Shown one piece after another: positions 59,303 through 64,000 of a stretch of DNA of 64,000 nucleotides. Position 1 is the first letter of the stretch. The number at the start of each line of letters is the position of its first letter. The notes below the pieces were generated by a model, which made no database searches, had not been told where the DNA came from, and saw only the letters and a program-made list of their open reading frames with translations. A program made the translations under genes and the position numbers. Source of the DNA: an uncultured Elusimicrobia bacterium (GTDB lineage Bacteria; Elusimicrobiota; Elusimicrobia; Elusimicrobiales; Elusimicrobiaceae); contig CAMECJ010000002.1 of the NCBI GenBank assembly GCA_945913025.1, positions 124,001-188,000 on the forward strand, written 5' to 3'.

Positions 59303-60276
59303 AAATTCTCCTGTTTTCCGGCGGAGGTTACTCCGCACGCGCACCAATGGCGCGGATAAATTTCCGACAGCTCAAAAGCCTTCGTTTCACAGGCGGCGCA
59401 CGATTGCGCGCAGCGCGGCGCGAACGGACACGCCCAATCTGCCCGTTCCGCGCAAACGGAAGCGGTTTGCGAAACGTCAAAAGGAGCTCCCCCAACGCGG
59501 GGCACCGCCGCCAACAGTGCGCGGGTGTAGGGATGAAGCGGATTTGCAAACAACTCTGCCGCTGCGGCGCGTTCCACAATGCGCCCTTTATACATCACGG
59601 CGATTTCGTCGCACAAAAAGCGGGCGACGGCAAAATCGTGCGTGACAAACAGCATAGCGATTTGCCGCTCCCGCCGGATTTTTTTAAGCAAATTCAAAAT
59701 CTGCGCCTGCACGGACACGTCCAGCGCGGAAACGGGTTCGTCCGCCACCAAAATTTTAGGGTTCAGCGCAAGCGCGCGCGCAATACAGATGCGCTGGCGC
59801 TGTCCGCCGGAAAACTCGTGCGGATAGCGTTCCAAAAACGTCTCGGACAATCCGACGGACGATAATAAATCTTTCAAAAACGCGCCGCGTTCGGTACGGT
59901 CTTTTTGCAGACCGTGGATATCAAGCGGTTCGCTTAAAATTTGGCGTATGCTCATACGCGGGTCCAAACTGGCGTACGGATCCTGATACACCACCTGCAT
60001 TACGCGCCGCACGTCTTTCCACTCTGCTTTAGAAAGTTCCGCCGTGTTTTTTCCGTCCGCCAGTACAACGCCGGACGTCGGCTTCTCAATGCCTAAAAGC
60101 ACTTTGCAAAGCGTTGTTTTTCCGCAGCCGGACTCGCCGACAAGCCCCAACACGCCACCGGCGGGTACGGATAAACTGACGTCCTTTAAAACGGGAAACT
60201 TCTCCCCCTTTCCGAACAGCCACTTGCGCCGGAAATACGTTTTATAAAGATGTTTGATTTCCACGCACGCGCTCAT
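59299..60276 (-). CDS. oppF: Oligopeptide ABC transporter ATPase (OppF/DppF-like)
   Basis: 325 residues from the ATG at 60276 (GGAGG site). Walker A GLVGESGCGKTTLCK, Q-loop VYQDPYASLDPRM, ABC signature FSGGQRQRICIARAL, Walker B KILVADEPVSALD, and H-loop in VTHDFAVARF. C-terminal oligo_HPY domain with a Cys motif (CPFAPRCAQSCAACE) expected for an iron-sulfur-binding OppF/D. It overlaps both neighbours by 4 bases. Confidence 0.92.
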   Translation of the reverse strand: MSACVEIKHLYKTYFRRKWLFGKGEKFPVLKDVSLSVPAGGVLGLVGESGCGKTTLCKVLLGIEKPTSGVVLADGKNTAELSKAEWKDVRRVMQVVYQDPYASLDPRMSIRQILSEPLDIHGLQKDRTERGAFLKDLLSSVGLSETFLERYPHEFSGGQRQRICIARALALNPKILVADEPVSALDVSVQAQILNLLKKIRRERQIAMLFVTHDFAVARFLCDEIAVMYKGRIVERAAAAELFANPLHPYTRALLAAVPRVGGAPFDVSQTASVCAERADWACPFAPRCAQSCAACETKAFELSEIYPRHWCACGVTSAGKQENL

Positions 60277-61238
60277 TTTTCCTCCAGCCAACAGCGCACC
60301 TGACGGCCGTCCTTTTCAAACAGCGGAGGCAGGCTCGCGCGGCATTTTTCAAACGCTTTTGGGCAGCGCGGCGCAAACGGACAGCCCGCGCCGCATTCTC
60401 CCGCTACAGGAGGGTTTCCGGCAATGGCGGGCAATTCTTCGCGCGTTTCATTTAACGAAGCCAAAGACGCCAACAACCCCTGCGTATACGGGTGCAAGGG
60501 GCGTGCAAATAACTCGGCCGCGGGGGCTTTTTCCATACACAGGCCGCCGTAAAGGACCAGAACGTCGTCGGCGATTTGCGCGGCGAGCGCCAAATTGTGC
60601 GTAATAAAAACAACCGCCGTTCCCGCCGCGCGCTGAAGTTTTTTCACAAGCCCCAAAATCTGCGCCTGAATGGTAACATCCAACGCAGTGGTGGGTTCGT
60701 CCGCAATCAGCACCTCCGGCGAAAGCGCAAGTGCCATTGCAATCATCACGCGCTGGCACATACCGCCCGAAAATTGAAAGGGATATTCGTCCAATCGTTT
60801 TTCCGCATCCGCAATTCCCACGCGCGAAAGCAGGACGGCGGCTTCCCGCCGCGCGTCCGGACGGGAAATCTTACGGTGGGCGCGAAGCGTTTCCGTCAGC
60901 TGTTCCCCGATGGAAAGCACAGGGTTTAAACTGGCGGAAGGGTCCTGAAAAATCATTGAAATTTTATTGCCGCGCACCGCTCTGAGGGCGGAAGGAGAAA
61001 GGGAAAGCAAATTTTTGCCGTTAAAAAGGATTTCTCCGCCGCTGATGTGCGCCGTCTGCGGCAAGAGTTGTAAAAGGGATAAAGCGTGTACCGTTTTGCC
61101 GCTGCCCGATTCCCCCACCACCGCCAGTACGCGCCCTTTTTCAAGAGAGTACGAAAGCCCGCGCAACACGGCAGCGGTGCGCTTGTCTACGGTAAACTCC
61201 ACCCGCAAATCGCGGACGGCCAATACGGGAGCGGTCAT
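60273..61238 (-). CDS. oppD: Oligopeptide ABC transporter ATPase (OppD/DppD-like)
   Basis: 321 residues from the ATG at 61238. Walker [16 protein letters not shown], signature [15 protein letters not shown], Walker [15 protein letters not shown]-terminal oligo_HPY domain with [14 protein letters not shown]. First gene of the minus-strand operon that continues with oppF, the M20 peptidase, oppB and oppC. The periplasmic peptide-binding protein is not part of the operon or of this window. Confidence 0.92.
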   Translation of the reverse strand: MTAPVLAVRDLRVEFTVDKRTAAVLRGLSYSLEKGRVLAVVGESGSGKTVHALSLLQLLPQTAHISGGEILFNGKNLLSLSPSALRAVRGNKISMIFQDPSASLNPVLSIGEQLTETLRAHRKISRPDARREAAVLLSRVGIADAEKRLDEYPFQFSGGMCQRVMIAMALALSPEVLIADEPTTALDVTIQAQILGLVKKLQRAAGTAVVFITHNLALAAQIADDVLVLYGGLCMEKAPAAELFARPLHPYTQGLLASLASLNETREELPAIAGNPPVAGECGAGCPFAPRCPKAFEKCRASLPPLFEKDGRQVRCWLEEK

Positions 61239-61284
61239 ATTATTATTATAGCAATTACGGACGACGCCCGCCCGTAACAAAAAA

Positions 61285-61312
61285 CCGCCCCCCTAAACAG
61301 CGGAGGGCGGGG
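61285..61312 (-). terminator. Terminator of pilin G
   Basis: CCGCCC/GGGCGG stem followed on the minus strand by six T. Confidence 0.7.
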
Positions 61313-61333
61313 TGAGATTTCTATACAACTGCA

Positions 61334-61903
61334 CTATTCGCCTTCGCCTTCGCTTGCGCCGTCCGTAATATCATCTGCATAATATTCCGGATTTTTAGTA
61401 GTGTTAGTATAATCAGTATACGTATCTTGTCCGCCGAAGTCCGCACACAACGCCTTATCATCGTCTTCGCTAGCACCGGCAGCGGGTTTACACATTGCAC
61501 GGCCGGGGCTATCATACTTTCTATAGATGGTATATTTATACTGGCCAGACCCTTCACGCACGGCACGTACACCAGACTTATTACCCGTATTAGTTGCATT
61601 ACCAACTAAGGTAATGGCAAAACCATTTCCACCGGCACCTTTGGTATGGTACGTAGCCGTGTCATCTGCATTTGCAGGAGCCACATCCAAGGCACTCCAA
61701 GCAGTGGTATATCTACCGGTTTTCATTTTATAACGCTGTTGGGCATTAACCACCGCTCCAATTAGCGTCTCCGCCTCTGCAACACGGCTGCGTTCTACCG
61801 CTTTGAAGTACGCCGGCATTGCCATCGCGGCCAAAATACCGATGATGAGCACTACAACTAAGAGCTCAATCAACGTGAACCCTTTGTTATTATTCTTAAT
61901 CAT
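61334..61903 (-). CDS. Type IV pilin-like protein (pilin G)
   Basis: 189 residues. Leader MIKNNNKG, then [17 protein letters not shown] and AMPAYFKAVERSRVAEA (PAY instead of PQY). The 5' part and flanks match pilin B. Shared inner motifs TYHTKG, GGNGFAITL and ALCADFGG show a common ancestor. Cysteines occur in AMCKPAAG and ALCADFGG. The end is acidic (ITDGASEGEGE). Driven by the poly-T promoter at 61994-62021 and terminated at 61285-61312. Confidence 0.9.
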   Translation of the reverse strand: MIKNNNKGFTLIELLVVVLIIGILAAMAMPAYFKAVERSRVAEAETLIGAVVNAQQRYKMKTGRYTTAWSALDVAPANADDTATYHTKGAGGNGFAITLVGNATNTGNKSGVRAVREGSGQYKYTIYRKYDSPGRAMCKPAAGASEDDDKALCADFGGQDTYTDYTNTTKNPEYYADDITDGASEGEGE

Positions 61904-62210
61904 TTTTCTCTCCTTTCTACTAGTTTTCTTTATGGCGGCCCGATTTGGGATACTGTAGGAGTTTTTATATAACCCAAACCGGACCGTTACCCCACTGTAT
62001 CAAAAAAAAAAAACAAGTCAAGGCTTTCTTCTTTTGGTATCGACAAAAAGTAAGCAACAAATCTTCTTTCTTCTTTTTCTGACAGCAGAAAAAGAAACAA
62101 AAAGACTGCCCGCACGCGGCCATAAAAAGCAGTCCTTACGCAGCGTATTTATACGGAATCTCGTTGTTACGAAACGACAGATTTCGGATTACGACCTTCC
62201 GGAATGACCT
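61860..62210. repeat. Long dispersed repeat, copy 2 (pilin G 5' cassette)
   Basis: Covers the first codons of pilin G, its leader, promoter and upstream repeats. Nearly identical to 5224-5573, diverging slightly in the stretch after AAAAGTAAGC. Confidence 0.85.
61994..62021 (-). promoter_or_regulatory. Poly-T spacer promoter of pilin G
   Basis: Minus strand: TTGACT, TG, a run of 12 T, GA, TACAGT; the spacer is 16 nt. Confidence 0.6.
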
Positions 62211-62260
62211 AAAGGGTGTTTCCGCAAGAACACAAGTTTTAGTTTCAGCGGACAAAAGTA

Positions 62261-62293
62261 AGAACGGACGGAAAAACACTTTCCGTCCGTTCT
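62261..62293. repeat. Intergenic hairpin repeat / terminator
   Basis: AGAACGGACGGAAA/TTTCCGTCCGTTCT stem. Family of 9162-9194 and 30016-30048; downstream of the GT9 gene on its strand. Confidence 0.65.
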
Positions 62294-62320
62294 GCGAATT
62301 ATGAAAGATAACATCAGTTG

Positions 62321-63532
62321 TTATTCAAATTTCTCCTTAAACCATTTGATAACCCATTCCGGTTTATAGTCAATAATCTTGCGGTTGTGCGGCGTGTAAC
62401 TCTCCGGCGGCGCAATAATCTGTTTTTTGCGCGGCAAGAGCGGATAAACGTAATTTGTCACTACCTCAATATTGGGATACCACAAATTGTGAACTTTTTT
62501 ATCCACCCAGTGCTGCAAACCTAAATTGGGCAAATTGAGCCCCGCCGAAGCCGCCCAAAATACGGAATTAACCGCTATCACATACAGCGCAAACTCCGCC
62601 TTGAGCAGTGACAGCAAATGCCACGTTTGATTAATGGAAAATTTCTTGATATCTATTTCCAAATAGTCCGCGTTTTCCACAGGGCCGCCTTTCGTAACAC
62701 TCATCACAAAATACCCTTCTGCAATTAATCCCTCCGCCAGTGCGCGCATATGCGGGTATACGTAATTGGAACCGCGGGAATCAAGCTGTAAAAATACAAT
62801 GCCCTTTGTTCCCCGCGCTTTTAAGCGCACAGCCTCCAAGGTTTCGGCTACTACAGGAGCGATCGTTTTCGGGAAATACATCACGGGCGCGGGAACGTCT
62901 TTCGGCGCGGGAAGAGAGAAAGTTTCAAACAAACTCGTCACGCGGTGCGGGACGTGGATACCGTATTCGTAATATACGGGAACGGCCAGAAAATCTTCCG
63001 GAATGTTTTTGAATGCTTGCGAATAATCGTAGTTTTTCCAAATCAGCGGGTGGCGCGTTCCCTCAAAATAAAACACTTTATCAAAGTGCGGATTTTCTTC
63101 CAAAAGTTTGCCCACCAGCGGAGAGTTGTTGCGGTCAAACTTGGCCCCCACGTGTGCGTGAAACGAAAGGTTGGGATATTTCTTTTTAAGCGCGGCCAGC
63201 ATGGGCGTAGTATACAAATAATCGCCGATTCCCATAAAAAAAATGAGAGCCACGCCTTTTAGCTTCGGGTTGACGGCAAGGGCCTTGTCCAAATCATAAA
63301 ATACGTGTTCGTGGCGGTAAAGCGGACGTTTGATGCGGTGCCATTCTTTATTAACGGGCAAAGTTTCCCGCACGGGCTTACCGTGTACGTGTTTTTTGTC
63401 GAACTGATACCATACGGGCGTATGGGTATGAAGAAAAAAGAAAATCTTGTGAAACAGCCACCGGAGCGCTTCGTAACAAACGCACACTTCGCGGTGGGAA
63501 CACATCAAATTACGCCATTTATATTCTTGCAT
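62321..63532 (-). CDS. Glycosyltransferase family 9 (heptosyltransferase-like)
   Basis: 403 residues if the ATG at 63532 is used; the next ATG is at 63505 and a longer frame reaches 63580. None has a clear ribosome site. The core shows the GT9 pattern: ALIFFMGIGDYLYTTPMLAALKKKYPNLSFHAHVG, then in the C-terminal half GIVFLQLDSRGSNYVYPHMRALAEGL and INQTWHLLSLLKAEFALYVIAVNSVFWAASAGLN. Acts on lipopolysaccharide core or another glycan by family. The N-terminal 80 residues are extra relative to usual family members. Confidence 0.72.
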   Translation of the reverse strand: MQEYKWRNLMCSHREVCVCYEALRWLFHKIFFFLHTHTPVWYQFDKKHVHGKPVRETLPVNKEWHRIKRPLYRHEHVFYDLDKALAVNPKLKGVALIFFMGIGDYLYTTPMLAALKKKYPNLSFHAHVGAKFDRNNSPLVGKLLEENPHFDKVFYFEGTRHPLIWKNYDYSQAFKNIPEDFLAVPVYYEYGIHVPHRVTSLFETFSLPAPKDVPAPVMYFPKTIAPVVAETLEAVRLKARGTKGIVFLQLDSRGSNYVYPHMRALAEGLIAEGYFVMSVTKGGPVENADYLEIDIKKFSINQTWHLLSLLKAEFALYVIAVNSVFWAASAGLNLPNLGLQHWVDKKVHNLWYPNIEVVTNYVYPLLPRKKQIIAPPESYTPHNRKIIDYKPEWVIKWFKEKFE

Positions 63533-63652
63533 ATAATAAGTATAGCAGTTATTCTTCCGCGTTTGCCAAATATAACCCAAAGTTATACAATATATACAAG
63601 TCGGAGTATCCCTCCGTACTGCCGCGTTTTGCGCGGCGTTTTACCGTTTTAA

Positions 63653-64000
<348 letters not shown>

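Larger units (their letters stand above)
61904..62320. other. Intergenic region upstream of pilin G
   Basis: The left 300 bases are the repeat shared with pilin B. The right end holds a palindrome remnant (62147-62210) and the hairpin repeat at 62261-62293, which lies just past the stop of the glycosyltransferase gene. Confidence 0.65.

Noticed and set aside
2775-61903. CRISPR array formed by the recurring repeats
   Set aside because: The repeats are widely spaced, differ in type, and lack regular spacers or cas genes.

Overview
The window is a dense bacterial chromosome segment of moderate GC content, with short intergenic gaps and genes on both strands. Its most distinctive trait is eight separate type IV pilin (PilE-like) genes. 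All carry an almost identical N-terminal [11 protein letters not shown] segment and are dropped singly between unrelated housekeeping genes. Together with the single-operon N-acetylglucosamine PTS, an anaerobic pyruvate:ferredoxin oxidoreductase and a small-genome gene style, this suggests a fermentative gut bacterium of the Elusimicrobiota (Elusimicrobium-like). That placement is inference from gene content, not from a marker gene.

Layout, left to right. Positions 2-9118, mainly + strand: the 3' end of glucose-6-phosphate isomerase, miaB, a PilZ protein, pilin A (-), miaA, pilin B (-), rnhB-yraN-punA and a polysaccharide flippase. 9228-14822: a lipoprotein (-), a WecA/MraY-like transferase with an FAD oxidoreductase, a fused nadD-yqeK, a LytR_C protein and rsfS with a histone-H1-like tail. 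14825-22547: argS and a 2011-residue alpha-2-macroglobulin-like protein. 22705-28669: a GlcNAc operon of EIIA-HPr-EI, EIICB, nagB and nagA. 28759-33157: pilin C (-), an OsmC protein, a secreted trypsin-like protease, a structured RNA candidate in front of pilin H (+), and tRNA-Asn. 33215-40449: an MFS transporter, a CbpA-like DnaJ, a second OsmC protein, an ECF sigma / small membrane protein / BlaR1-type-repeat secreted protein cassette, a KtrB/TrkH potassium channel subunit and rimO. 40495-50806: pilin D (-), a SIS protein, a membrane HExxH protein, a GDSL esterase, cytidine deaminase, the Leloir galactose genes (galM-like, galK, galE, galT type 2), pilin E (-), a LexA-like repressor and ogt. 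50846-61238, almost all - strand: pilin F, a membrane-anchored glycogen-binding-like protein, tRNA-Gly, cca, an acyl-CoA synthetase, and an oligopeptide ABC transporter with an embedded M20 peptidase. 61334-64000: pilin G (-), a GT9 glycosyltransferase, and the start of nifJ.

The most interesting system is the scattered pilin family. Seven of the eight pilin genes are preceded by the same promoter-like module on their coding strand: a TTGAC-type -35, then a run of 11 or 12 T, then GATA and a TAnnnT -10. The homopolymer lies exactly in the -35/-10 spacer and already differs in length between copies, giving spacers of 15 or 16 nt. That is the architecture of slipped-strand phase-variable promoters. 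Around it, leader segments are shared pairwise between loci (A/E, B/G, C/F), palindromic intergenic elements sit in the leaders, and two pilins (E and F) have a palindromic element inserted in frame inside the prepilin leader peptide. No pilus assembly genes (pilB, pilC, pilQ, pilD) occur in the window, so the loci look like dispersed variable-pilin cassettes serving a machine encoded elsewhere. Expression switching and cassette exchange are hypotheses; the repeated DNA structure is directly visible.

Stretches over 300 bases without a gene are described individually. They hold mostly pilin promoters, palindromes, hairpins and decayed repeat copies.
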